Shown here: piece by piece, positions 56,287 to 64,000 of the stretch
Layout of the letters: each line of letters opens with the position of its first letter
Position numbering within the stretch: position 1 is the first letter of the stretch
Made by a program: the position numbers and the translations under genes
The notes under the pieces: model-generated
Told to the model about the DNA's origin: nothing
What the model saw: only the letters and a program-made list of their open reading frames with translations
Databases searched by the model: none
Assembly: GCA_015057325.1 (NCBI GenBank)
Contig: SVEQ01000001.1
Location: 186,001-250,000 of the forward strand
Direction: 5' to 3'
From: Lachnospiraceae bacterium
Lineage (GTDB): Bacteria; Bacillota; Clostridia; Lachnospirales; Lachnospiraceae
DNA: 64,000 nucleotides

Positions 56287-56490
56287 GTGGCAAAGGAAAA
56301 TGAAAACGCAACTTTAAAAAGAAGCTTTTTCACTGAGCTCAAAGGTGAATTCCGTAAAATTGTTTGGCCAGAAAAGAAACTGTTAGGAAAGCAGTCTGTT
56401 GCAGTTATTCTTGCTGCTGTAGTAATCGGATGTATGATTGCTGCAATCGATTGGGTAATGCAGGTTGGCTTGTCATTTATTATCGGGTAA
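56287..56490 (+). CDS. secE: Preprotein translocase subunit SecE
   Basis: 67 residues, GTG start 56287. LKGEFRKIVWPEKKLL followed by one TM helix (about 38-62) is the SecE signature. It is part of SecYEG in the membrane, between rpmG and nusG as in most Firmicutes. Confidence 0.96.
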   Translation: MAKENENATLKRSFFTELKGEFRKIVWPEKKLLGKQSVAVILAAVVIGCMIAAIDWVMQVGLSFIIG

Positions 56491-56504
56491 GGTGGTGACA
56501 TATT

Positions 56505-57041
56505 ATGGCAGATGTTGAAAGAAACGGCGAAGCAAGATGGTATGTTGCACACACTTATTCAGGATATGAGAATAAGGTCAAAGCTGATATTGAGAAGACA
56601 ATCGAAAACAGAAAACTTCAGGACCAGATCTTTGAGGTATCCGTACCGGTTCAGGATGTTATGGAACTTAAAAATGGTACAAGAAAGTCTGTTTCAAAGA
56701 AGATGTTCCCTGGCTATGTGTTGATCAATATGATCATGAACGACGCAACGTGGTACGTTGTCAGAAACACAAGAGGCGTAACAGGTTTCGTTGGTCCCGG
56801 ATCTAAGCCGGTACCCCTTACAGAGGCTGAGATGAAGAATCTCGGAATCAGAGTTCCGGAGATGGAAATCGACGTTGCTAAGGGTGATACTGTTAAGGTT
56901 GTTTCCGGTGCATGGGAAGGAACAGTCGGCGTTATCACAGAGGTTAACGAAGGCAAACAGGCAGTTACTATTGAAGTGGATATCTTTGGTCGTGCCACAT
57001 CCGTGGAAATCAGTTTTATGGATGTTGTTAAGATGGATTGA
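56505..57041 (+). CDS. nusG: Transcription antitermination/termination factor NusG
   Basis: 178 residues: NGN domain (RWYVAHTYSGYENKVK; FPGYVLINM) and C-terminal KOW domain (GDTVKVVSGAWEGTVGVI). It couples RNA polymerase with the ribosome or Rho. Its stop codon is embedded in the first copy of the repeat at 57037. Confidence 0.98.
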   Translation: MADVERNGEARWYVAHTYSGYENKVKADIEKTIENRKLQDQIFEVSVPVQDVMELKNGTRKSVSKKMFPGYVLINMIMNDATWYVVRNTRGVTGFVGPGSKPVPLTEAEMKNLGIRVPEMEIDVAKGDTVKVVSGAWEGTVGVITEVNEGKQAVTIEVDIFGRATSVEISFMDVVKMD

Positions 57042-57306
57042 CAGAGAACTTAGTGAAAGCGAGTCGAAAGACGAAGCTTGAACTTAGTCGTAGTCATGCA
57101 TGGAACTTAACGAGAACAAGCCGTAAGGCGAAGTTCAAGTTTAGTGACAGGCAGTAGAGTAGATAGCTGTCCAAGAACACGAACGAAGTGAAGTGTGATT
57201 GGAAACAGCGAACCATGGGATTGACAGAGAACTTAGTCGTAGTCATGCACCGAACTTAACGAAACCAAGCGAAGCGAAGGTTGAGTTTAGAGAGGGGCAT
57301 TGACAG
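57036..57306 (+). repeat. Palindromic (REP-like) repeats between nusG and rplK
   Basis: Copies of a unit starting ATTGACAGAGAACTTAG recur at about 57037, 57220 and 57297. Inside are small hairpins such as gcttcGTCTTTCGACTcgc-type stems and a CATGCACCGAACTTAACGAA segment ending GGTTGAGTTTAGAG. The 57229-57303 part is almost identical to 57839-57913. There is no ORF. This and the leader element fill the 57042-57374 gap. Confidence 0.85.
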
Positions 57307-57325
57307 AGAGAAAAATGTCATAACA

Positions 57326-57352
57326 GTGGGAGGGTATATCCCGTTTGACCAC
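57326..57352 (+). promoter_or_regulatory. Structured leader element before rplK
   Basis: GTGGGAGGGTATATCCCG...ACCAC: the outer GTGG pairs with CCAC and the inner GGG with CCC. The same structure precedes rplA at 57937. It is probably an autoregulatory binding site for ribosomal protein L1 or L11 (inference). Confidence 0.75.
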
Positions 57353-57374
57353 ATGAATTAGGAGGAAATTAGAA

Positions 57375-57800
57375 ATGGCAAAGAAAGTAGAAGGTTATAT
57401 CAAATTACAGATTCCTGCAGGTAAGGCAACTCCTGCACCACCGGTTGGACCTGCTCTTGGTCAGCATGGTGTTAATATCGTAGAGTTCACAAAGCAGTTT
57501 AATGCTAAGACAGCAGATCAGGGTGATATGATTATCCCTGTTGTTATCACAGTATATGCTGATAGAAGTTTCAGTTTTATTACTAAGACTCCACCGGCTG
57601 CAGTTTTATTAAAGAAGGCATGTAAGCTTCAGAAGGCTTCATCAGTTCCTAATAAAACTAAAGTTGCTACTATATCTAAAGCTGAGGTTCAGAAAATCGC
57701 AGAGCTTAAGATGCCTGACTTAAATGCAGGTAGCATCGAAGCAGCAATAAGCATGATTTCAGGAACAGCTCGTTCAATGGGAATCGTTGTTGAAGATTGA
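57375..57800 (+). CDS. rplK: Ribosomal protein L11
   Basis: 141 residues, full length: [26 protein letters not shown] and GTARSMGI. It binds 23S rRNA at the GTPase centre. GGAGGAAAT precedes ATG 57375. Its stop codon is within a repeat unit, as in nusG. Confidence 0.98.
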   Translation: MAKKVEGYIKLQIPAGKATPAPPVGPALGQHGVNIVEFTKQFNAKTADQGDMIIPVVITVYADRSFSFITKTPPAAVLLKKACKLQKASSVPNKTKVATISKAEVQKIAELKMPDLNAGSIEAAISMISGTARSMGIVVED

Positions 57801-57925
57801 TAGAGAACTTAGTGAAAGCAAGCCGCAAGGCGAAGCTTGAACTTAGTCGTAATCATGCACCGAACTTAACGAAACCGAACGAAGTGAAGGTTGAGTTTAG
57901 AGAGGGGCATTGATAGAGAACTTAG
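57796..57925 (+). repeat. Palindromic (REP-like) repeat between rplK and rplA
   Basis: Starts with ATTGATAGAGAACTTAGTG on the rplK stop codon. 57839-57913 repeats 57229-57303 with few changes. A new unit start appears at about 57909. Confidence 0.85.
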
Positions 57926-57936
57926 TAATTTTTAAA

Positions 57937-57964
57937 GTGGGAGGGTCGCTCCCGATAATACCAC
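57937..57964 (+). promoter_or_regulatory. Structured leader element before rplA
   Basis: GTGGGAGGGTCGCTCCCG...ACCAC, the same as before rplK but with a different loop, which supports a conserved paired structure. Confidence 0.77.
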
Positions 57965-57979
57965 AGGAGGTTATATATT

Positions 57980-58672
57980 ATGAAAAAAGGTAAAAGATAT
58001 GTTGAAGCTAGTAAGCTTGTAGACAAGACACAGGTTTATGATATCCCTGAAGCAGTTGCATTGGTTAAGAAGGCAGCAAGCGCTAAGTTTGATGAGACTG
58101 TTGAGGCTCATTTAAGAATGGGACTTGACGGACGTCATGCAGACCAGCAGATTCGTGGTGCTGTTGTACTTCCTCATGGAACAGGTAAGACCGTTAAAGT
58201 ACTTGTTTTCGCTAAGGGAGATAAGGTAGATGAGGCAACAGCTGCAGGTGCAGATTATGTTGGTGGCGAGGAGTTAATTCCAAAGATCCAGAACGATGGA
58301 TGGTTAGATTTCGACGTTGTAGTTGCAACTCCTGATATGATGGGTGTTGTAGGACGTCTTGGTCGTGTTCTCGGACCTAAGGGACTTATGCCAAACCCTA
58401 AGGCTGGTACAGTTACTCCTGACGTTACTAAGGCAGTAAATGATATCAAAGCAGGTAAGATTGAATACAGACTTGATAAGAACAACATTATTCACGTGCC
58501 GGTTGGTAAAGCTTCTTTCTCTGAGGAGCAGTTAGCAGACAACTTCCAAGCGTTAATAGATGAGATTATCAAGGTTAAGCCGGCTGCTGCAAAGGGTCAG
58601 TATTTCAGAAGTGTAACACTTACTTCTACAATGGGCCCTGGTGTTAAGATTAACACAGTTAAGCTTGCTTAA
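57980..58672 (+). CDS. rplA: Ribosomal protein L1
   Basis: 230 residues, typical length. [21 protein letters not shown] at the start (in part), [17 protein letters not shown], and [19 protein letters not shown]1-stalk protein and a known translational autoregulator of its operon in other bacteria. GGAGG precedes ATG 57980. Confidence 0.98.
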   Translation: MKKGKRYVEASKLVDKTQVYDIPEAVALVKKAASAKFDETVEAHLRMGLDGRHADQQIRGAVVLPHGTGKTVKVLVFAKGDKVDEATAAGADYVGGEELIPKIQNDGWLDFDVVVATPDMMGVVGRLGRVLGPKGLMPNPKAGTVTPDVTKAVNDIKAGKIEYRLDKNNIIHVPVGKASFSEEQLADNFQALIDEIIKVKPAAAKGQYFRSVTLTSTMGPGVKINTVKLA

Positions 58673-58697
58673 TTAGTAATCGACATTACGAGATTTT

Positions 58698-58733
58698 TAA
58701 ACCGCTGTATCTTAAGGATATGGCGGTTTTTTT
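58698..58733 (+). terminator. Terminator after rplA
   Basis: Stem AAACCGCTGTATC with GATATGGCGGTTT (minor mismatch) and a seven-T run. Confidence 0.9.
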
Positions 58734-58734
58734 A

Positions 58735-58763
58735 TTGACATTTATATAATATGTGAGTAACAT
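58735..58763 (+). promoter_or_regulatory. Sigma-A promoter of ddh
   Basis: TTGACA, a 17-nt spacer and TAACAT (58758-58763). Confidence 0.65.
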
Positions 58764-58842
58764 ATATTTTGTGCCGACAAGAGCAAAGATATATTGCCGG
58801 TATAAGAATTATTATGAAACGTAAATTAGGAGGACATAAGGC

Positions 58843-59829
58843 ATGAGTATTAGAATTGGTATTATGGGCTATGGTAATCTCGGTAAAGGAATTGAGTGTG
58901 CGATTCGTCAGAATCCAGACACAGAGCTTGTAGCGGTATTTACAAGAAGAGATCCTGCAACAGTATCTATTTTAACAGATGGAGTTTCTGTTTGTAGTGT
59001 AAATGATGTTGAGGCATGGAAGGATAAGATAGATGTTTTGATTCTTTGTGGTGGTAGTGCAACAGACCTTCCAAAGCAGACACCTGAGTATGCTAAGCTT
59101 TTCAACGTAGTTGACAGTTTCGATACTCACGCAAAGATCCCTGAGCATTTTGCCAATGTTGATGCTGCTGCTAAGGCTGCTGGTACTGTTGGTATTATTT
59201 CAGTAGGTTGGGATCCGGGAATGTTCTCGTTAAATAGAATGTATGCAAATGCAATTCTTCCTGATGGAAAAGACTATACTTTCTGGGGTAAGGGCGTAAG
59301 CCAGGGACATTCAGATGCTATCAGAAGAATAGAGGGCGTTAAGAATGCTAAGCAGTATACTATTCCTGTTGACAGTGCGTTAGAGCAGGTTCGTGCAGGA
59401 AAGAATCCTGAACTTACAACAAGACAGAAGCATACAAGAGAGTGTTTTGTTGTTCTTGAGGAAGGTGCAGATGCAGCTAAGGTTGAGGAAGAGATTAAGA
59501 CAATGCCTAACTACTTCTCTGATTATGATACAACCGTTCATTTCATCAGTGAGGAGGAACTTCTTCGTGATCACAGCGGAATCCCTCATGGTGGATTTGT
59601 AATAAGAACCGGAAAGACAGGCTGGAATGGCGAGAATAATCATGTTATCGAGTATAGCTTGAAGCTTGATTCAAACCCTGAGTTTACATCATCAGTAATC
59701 GTTGCTTATGCAAGAGCAGCATATAAGATGTCTAAAGAAGGTCAGACAGGATGTAAGACTGTATTTGATATAGCACCTGCATATCTTTCTGCATTAGACG
59801 GTGCTGAACTTAGAAAGAACTTATTGTAG
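58843..59829 (+). CDS. ddh: meso-Diaminopimelate D-dehydrogenase
   Basis: 328 residues. The Rossmann start is RIGIMGYGNLGKGIE. Family segments are LCGGSATDLPKQTPEYAKLFNVVDSFDTH (in parts), SVGWDPGMFSLNR and GVSQGHSDAIRRIEGV. It makes meso-DAP from tetrahydrodipicolinate in one step using NADPH and ammonia, for lysine and cell wall. GGAGGAC precedes ATG 58843. Confidence 0.96.
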   Translation: MSIRIGIMGYGNLGKGIECAIRQNPDTELVAVFTRRDPATVSILTDGVSVCSVNDVEAWKDKIDVLILCGGSATDLPKQTPEYAKLFNVVDSFDTHAKIPEHFANVDAAAKAAGTVGIISVGWDPGMFSLNRMYANAILPDGKDYTFWGKGVSQGHSDAIRRIEGVKNAKQYTIPVDSALEQVRAGKNPELTTRQKHTRECFVVLEEGADAAKVEEEIKTMPNYFSDYDTTVHFISEEELLRDHSGIPHGGFVIRTGKTGWNGENNHVIEYSLKLDSNPEFTSSVIVAYARAAYKMSKEGQTGCKTVFDIAPAYLSALDGAELRKNLL

Positions 59830-59845
59830 GAAAGGGGATATACTT

Positions 59846-60256
59846 ATGAAGAAGTTTATTGAAGAGTTTAAAGAGTTTGCTCTCAAAGGTAATGTTATGG
59901 ATATGGCAGTCGGCGTTATCATCGGTGCTGCATTTGGTAACATCATTACTGCTTTGACAGAAAATGTTATCAATCCGCTTATCGGTTGTATCGGCAACCC
60001 TGAAGTAACAGGATTTGTAATTCCTCTTATCAAGGGACAGGAGATTAACCTCGGTGCATTAATTACAGCAATTATCAACTTCTTGCTTATGGCTATTGTT
60101 CTTTTCGTTGTTATCAAAGCAATGAATAAGGCAACATCTATCGGAAAGAAGAAAGAAGAAGCTGCACCAACAACCAAGAAGTGCCCATATTGTAAGAGCG
60201 AAATCGATATCGCTGCAACCAAGTGTCCACACTGCACCTCTGATTTGGAGGGATAA
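59846..60256 (+). CDS. mscL: Large-conductance mechanosensitive channel with C-terminal zinc ribbon
   Basis: 136 residues from ATG 59846 (AAAGGGG SD); the upstream open frame to 59801 is ignored. MscL features are FKEFALKGNVMDMAVGVIIGAAFG (in part), two TM helices, and INFLLMAIVLFVVIKAMN. A zinc ribbon (CPYCKSEIDIAATKCPHC) replaces the usual short C-terminal helix bundle end. It releases pressure in osmotic downshock. It lies 16 nt after ddh. Confidence 0.95.
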   Translation: MKKFIEEFKEFALKGNVMDMAVGVIIGAAFGNIITALTENVINPLIGCIGNPEVTGFVIPLIKGQEINLGALITAIINFLLMAIVLFVVIKAMNKATSIGKKKEEAAPTTKKCPYCKSEIDIAATKCPHCTSDLEG

Positions 60257-60350
60257 GGACACGTTTTAAGGTTTAATTTTGTTGGGATGTAAGAAACCAT
60301 TAACAGGTTGAAAGAAAGAATAAGAAATTTTAATCTTGGATAACTTATAA

Positions 60351-60402
60351 AGATGCGCGATTATATAGGATTTCTGTGACGAAACTATATAATCGCGCAT
60401 CT
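60351..60402. terminator. Long hairpin between convergent mscL and rfbC
   Basis: An 18-bp perfect stem (AGATGCGCGATTATATAG and its complement) with a 16-nt loop. There is no strong T-run on either side, but its position suggests shared termination. Confidence 0.72.
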
Positions 60403-60415
60403 GTTAAATTTGTAT

Positions 60416-61018
60416 TTAGAATTTAAATGTATCCTTAAGCCCTGCCCACTTCTGATCTTTGTCCGAAAGATTAAGCGCGCTTCCATCCTCAAGTGTATAC
60501 CCTTGTGCTGAAGCACTGCCCTTGTATTCGCCGACAAGCTGTGGCCACTCAATTCCTATTTCAGGATCGTTCCATGCAAGACCGCCCTCATCGCCCGGAT
60601 GATAGAAGTCTGTACATTTGTAGCAGAACTCAGCTACATCTGAAAGCACAAGGAAACCATGTGCAAATCCCGGTGAGATGTAGAACTGCTTCTTGTTCTC
60701 CTCTGTAAGCTCAACACCGAACCACTGCCCGTAAGTCTTACTGTCACTTCTAAGGTCAACCGCAACATCAAATACGCTTCCTTTAATAACACGTACTAAT
60801 TTTCCCTGAGGAAATTCCTTCTGGAAATGAAGTCCTCTAAGTACTCCCTTAGTAGAGCATGACTGATTATCCTGTACAAATACCATATCAAGACCTGCCT
60901 CAGTCATATCATTCTGATTGTATGTCTCCATGAAATATCCGCGTGAATCACCGTGAACCGTCGGCTCTATAACATAGAGTCCTTCTATATCACATTTCGT
61001 AACTTTAATCTGACCCAT
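60416..61018 (-). CDS. rfbC: dTDP-4-dehydrorhamnose 3,5-epimerase
   Basis: 200 residues: DSRGYFMETYNQ, VQDNQSCSTKGVLRGLHFQ (His of the active site), SPGFAHGFLVLSD. It converts dTDP-4-keto-6-deoxyglucose to the L-lyxo form. Last gene of the rfb operon. Confidence 0.97.
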   Translation of the reverse strand: MGQIKVTKCDIEGLYVIEPTVHGDSRGYFMETYNQNDMTEAGLDMVFVQDNQSCSTKGVLRGLHFQKEFPQGKLVRVIKGSVFDVAVDLRSDSKTYGQWFGVELTEENKKQFYISPGFAHGFLVLSDVAEFCYKCTDFYHPGDEGGLAWNDPEIGIEWPQLVGEYKGSASAQGYTLEDGSALNLSDKDQKWAGLKDTFKF

Positions 61019-61045
61019 TATTCGATTTCTCCTTATTCTTATTTT

Positions 61046-61987
61046 TTAATAACCAAGTTTTTTGAGATAACGAGCAAGTGCATCCTGCCATGTCGGAAGC
61101 GGAGTGAATCCGTTTTCAACCAACTTGCTTTTGTCAAGACGACTGTTAAATGGTCTTGCTGCCTTGGAAATACCGTATTCCTCAGTCGTTACAGGATTAA
61201 CGGTTATACGGTCTTCGCTATACTCGTCATGTCCAAGCTCTGTAGCCTGACGGAAGATTTCCTTGGTGAAATCATACCAACTAATATATCCGCCTTCGTT
61301 GGTTGCATGATAATAACCGTATTTGTCAGTTTGAATCATATCAACCAAAAGTCTTGCCAAATCATAAGTGTATGTCGGTGTACCTATCTGGTCGTTGACA
61401 ACCTTAAGTTCTGTATGGTTCTGCCCCACCTTTAACATTGTCTTGATAAAGTTGTTGCCGTTTAATCCAAATACCCATGCAATACGTACGATAAAGTATT
61501 TTTCAAGATTAGCAGTTACTGCATTCTCACCCATAAGTTTGGTATTACCATAATGGTTTAAAGGCTTGTAATCTTTGCAATCAGGTTTCCAGGGTTCCGT
61601 TCCCTGACCGTCAAATACATAATCTGTAGAAATATACATCATTGGAATATCAAGTTCTGCACAAACCTTGGCGATATTTTTTGTTCCACCAAAGTTGATG
61701 CCTTTAACCTTAGCGCGGTTCTCATCATCCTCTGCAGCATCAACGGCAGTCCATGCTGCACAGTGAATAACAGCGTCAGGCTGCTCAAAAATGATTCTGG
61801 CCTCAACAGTCTCTGAATCTGTTAAGTCTATTGGAATGTAACGCATTGTTGTTACTGCAGTTCCGTCATCAGCTCCGCTATACTTAGGAGCAATATCGCT
61901 GCCGATTCCGGTAAGTCCGCGTTTATCCAATTCATTCATTACGTCGTGGCCAAGTTGTCCTGCCACACCGGTAACTAAAACCTTCAT
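61046..61987 (-). CDS. rfbD: dTDP-4-dehydrorhamnose reductase
   Basis: 313 residues: VLVTGVAGQLGHDV, STDYVFDGQG, YGNTKLMGE (YxxxK catalytic pair) and NDQIGTPTYTYDLA. Makes dTDP-L-rhamnose. 20 nt after rfbB. Confidence 0.97.
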   Translation of the reverse strand: MKVLVTGVAGQLGHDVMNELDKRGLTGIGSDIAPKYSGADDGTAVTTMRYIPIDLTDSETVEARIIFEQPDAVIHCAAWTAVDAAEDDENRAKVKGINFGGTKNIAKVCAELDIPMMYISTDYVFDGQGTEPWKPDCKDYKPLNHYGNTKLMGENAVTANLEKYFIVRIAWVFGLNGNNFIKTMLKVGQNHTELKVVNDQIGTPTYTYDLARLLVDMIQTDKYGYYHATNEGGYISWYDFTKEIFRQATELGHDEYSEDRITVNPVTTEEYGISKAARPFNSRLDKSKLVENGFTPLPTWQDALARYLKKLGY

Positions 61988-62007
61988 ATTATTTCCTTTC
62001 TAACTGT

Positions 62008-63027
62008 TTATCTGTCTTTGTACATCTTCTCGTAGTAATTCTGATACTCACCGGAAATGATAGTCTCCCACCACTCCTTATTGTCAAGGTACCATTTAAT
62101 AGTCTTCTTGATTCCGTCTTCAAACTTTGTTTCAGGAAGCCAACCAAGCTCGTTGTGTATCTTTGTAGGGTCGATAGCGTATCTCATATCATGTCCCTTA
62201 CGGTCTGTTACATATGTGATAAGGCTTTCAGGCTTACCGAGCTCTTTACAAATAATCTTAACGATATCGATATTCTTCATCTCGTTGTGTCCTCCGACGT
62301 TGTAAACTTCTCCAACCTTACCCTTGTGGATAATTAAGTCAATCGCGCGGCAGTGATCTTCAACATATAACCAGTCACGAACATTTTCACCCTTACCGTA
62401 TACAGGAAGTGGCTTATCATTTAACGCGTTGGCAATCATAAGCGGAATAAGTTTCTCCGGGAAATGATAAGGTCCGTAGTTGTTTGAACAACGGCTGATA
62501 GTTACAGGAAGTCCATAAGTTCTGTGGTATGCAAGAACGAGAAGGTCTGCGCCTGCTTTTGATGAGCTGTATGGGCTGCTTGTATGAATAGGTGTTTCCT
62601 CTGTGAAGAAAAGGTCAGGTCTGTCAAGCGGAAGGTCACCGTATACCTCGTCGGTTGATACCTGATGGTAACGCTTAATTCCGTATTTTCTACATGCGTC
62701 CATAAGAACAGCAGTACCTTTGATGTTTGTATCTAAGAATACCTCAGGGTTCTCGATTGAACGGTCAACGTGGCTCTCTGCTGCAAAGTTAACAACCATG
62801 TCTGGCTTTTCTTCCTCGAAGAGTTTGTAAACAGCATCTCTGTCTGTAATGCTTTCCTTAACAAAACGGAAATTAGGGTTGTCCATAACAGGCTCTAATG
62901 TAGAAAGGTTACCTGCGTATGTTAAGCAGTCAAGACAAATGATTCTGTAGTCAGGATATTTGTCAAGCATGTGAAATACAAAGTTACTTCCGATAAATCC
63001 GGCTCCTCCGGTTACAATAATAGTCAT
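62008..63027 (-). CDS. rfbB: dTDP-glucose 4,6-dehydratase
   Basis: 339 residues: VTGGAGFIGSNFVFHML, AAESHVDRSIENP, STDEVYGDLP, SPYSSSKAGADLL and NNYGPYHFPEKLIP. Second step of dTDP-rhamnose synthesis. Confidence 0.98.
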   Translation of the reverse strand: MTIIVTGGAGFIGSNFVFHMLDKYPDYRIICLDCLTYAGNLSTLEPVMDNPNFRFVKESITDRDAVYKLFEEEKPDMVVNFAAESHVDRSIENPEVFLDTNIKGTAVLMDACRKYGIKRYHQVSTDEVYGDLPLDRPDLFFTEETPIHTSSPYSSSKAGADLLVLAYHRTYGLPVTISRCSNNYGPYHFPEKLIPLMIANALNDKPLPVYGKGENVRDWLYVEDHCRAIDLIIHKGKVGEVYNVGGHNEMKNIDIVKIICKELGKPESLITYVTDRKGHDMRYAIDPTKIHNELGWLPETKFEDGIKKTIKWYLDNKEWWETIISGEYQNYYEKMYKDR

Positions 63028-63054
63028 AATTTTTCTCCTTTTTATAAATGATTT

Positions 63055-63957
63055 TTATTTGTCATGAAGTATATCAAGATACTTTCCGTCTAATACATCC
63101 TTTAAGTACTGTCCGTACTGGTTTTTCTTAAGAAGTTCATACACTTCCAATACATCTTCCTTGCTAATCCAATTGTTGTGGTAAGCAATCTCCTCAAGAC
63201 ATGCGATTTTTCTGTGCTGATGTGTCTCAAGTGTTTTAACAAAGTTGGTTGCTTCAACAAGGCTTTCGTGTGTTCCTGTATCAAGCCATGTAAAGCCCTG
63301 ACCGAGAAGCTCAACATTTAAAGTTCCGTTCTCAAGATAAATGCGGTTAAGATCTGTAATCTCTAACTCGCCACGAGCACTTGGCTTTAAGTTCTTTGCA
63401 TATTCAACAACCTTGTTGTCGTAGAAATAAAGTCCTGTAACGCAGTAGTTACTCTTTGGCTGAGCAGGTTTTTCTTCTATAGATATTGCCTTGCCCTCTG
63501 CGTTGAACTCAACGATACCGAATCTTTCAGGATCATCAACGTAGTAACCAAATACTGTTGCGCCCTGACCATTCTCTGCATTTTCAACAGCAGCCTTAAG
63601 ACGCTTCTTAAGTCCGTGTCCTGCAAAAATGTTATCTCCAAGCACCATTGCTACAGTGTCGTCTCCGATAAACTTCTCTCCTATGATAAAGGCTTGAGCA
63701 AGTCCATCCGGGCTTGGCTGAACTTCATAAGAAAGTGATACACCAAACTGATGACCGTCACCTAAAAGTTCTTTAAATCTAGGGGTGTCCTGTGGAGTTG
63801 ATATTATAAGTATGTCTCTGATTCCTGCGTTCATCAAAACTGACATTGGATAATAAATCATCGGCTTGTCATAGATAGGTAACAACTGCTTTGAGGTTAC
63901 CATTGTCAACGGGTAAAGTCTTGTGCCGGAACCGCCGGCAAGGATTATTCCCTTCAT
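63055..63957 (-). CDS. rfbA: Glucose-1-phosphate thymidylyltransferase
   Basis: 300 residues: [43 protein letters not shown] and [12 protein letters not shown]. First step of dTDP-rhamnose synthesis. AGGAGGTAT precedes ATG 63957; the promoter is beyond the window. The product feeds cell-wall or surface polysaccharide. Confidence 0.98.
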   Translation of the reverse strand: MKGIILAGGSGTRLYPLTMVTSKQLLPIYDKPMIYYPMSVLMNAGIRDILIISTPQDTPRFKELLGDGHQFGVSLSYEVQPSPDGLAQAFIIGEKFIGDDTVAMVLGDNIFAGHGLKKRLKAAVENAENGQGATVFGYYVDDPERFGIVEFNAEGKAISIEEKPAQPKSNYCVTGLYFYDNKVVEYAKNLKPSARGELEITDLNRIYLENGTLNVELLGQGFTWLDTGTHESLVEATNFVKTLETHQHRKIACLEEIAYHNNWISKEDVLEVYELLKKNQYGQYLKDVLDGKYLDILHDK

Positions 63958-64000
63958 GTAATATACCTCCTGTTAGTATTATTCTTCATATGTTGTCATA

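Noticed and set aside
57220..57306. TTGACA inside the nusG-rplK repeats as an rplK promoter
   Set aside because: It recurs as part of the repeat unit and I see no suitable -10 at 16-18 nt.

Overview
The window looks like the chromosome of a low-GC anaerobic Firmicute of the Lachnospiraceae (Butyrivibrio / Roseburia / Lachnospira type). This rests on Firmicute-type ribosomal and secE-nusG gene order, a T-box in front of valS, TPP and c-di-GMP riboswitches, Ddh-type diaminopimelate synthesis, strong SD sequences, and many large secreted proteins with InlB, BspA-LRR, Big_2 and FN3-like modules ending in lysine-rich tails. Species assignment is inference.

Layout. (1) 1-3965: two secreted repeat proteins, the first cut by the window edge. 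(2) 4018-18465: a surface/signalling island. It holds a zinc-ribbon/YARHG membrane protein, a lipoprotein fusing an amidase to a beta-lactamase-like hydrolase, a PP2C phosphatase, a PASTA Ser/Thr kinase, several small zinc-ribbon or membrane proteins, secreted proteins of unknown function and a papain-like peptidase. Six transcription units here start with the same architecture: an 18-nt box TGTAAACTTTNNCTGAAA exactly 20 nt upstream of a TANNAT-like -10. A divergent AAA-ATPase/PD-(D/E)XK gene sits inside the island. (3) 18485-22416: a TPP-riboswitch-controlled thiamine-precursor ABC operon, interrupted by a 642-bp foldback element. (4) 22464-27578: a D-Ala-D-Ala carboxypeptidase-like protein, a small orphan protein and T-box-valS. 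(5) 27732-32698: a second signalling cluster with a zinc-ribbon kinase, a zinc-ribbon pseudokinase, an FHA protein, a REC-like/LytTR/FHA regulator, a mini zinc protein and a second LytTR regulator. (6) 32803-51703: giant surface proteins, one behind a class-I c-di-GMP riboswitch, plus an AAA/PD-(D/E)XK paralogue, a decayed IS3-family element and two orphan 3' gene tails. (7) 51796-63957: housekeeping genes: acyltransferase, S1-domain protein, Na+/solute symporter, rpmG-secE-nusG-rplK-rplA, ddh, mscL and the dTDP-rhamnose operon rfbABDC.

Main hypothesis. The two signalling clusters may form one circuit: Ser/Thr phosphorylation by the kinases, removal by the PP2C enzyme, reading by FHA domains, and conversion to transcription by the unusual LytTR-FHA regulator. 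The six-promoter box carries, on its reverse strand, a stretch resembling a LytTR half-site (AAAGTTTAC), so the regulators could control the surface programme. The box, its fixed spacing and the domains are visible in the sequence; the link between them is inference.

The surface-protein section shows signs of active remodelling: a recent 354-bp tandem duplication inside an LRR gene, a 12-A tract placing that gene's best start codon out of frame, and orphan 3' tails left by recombination or insertion.
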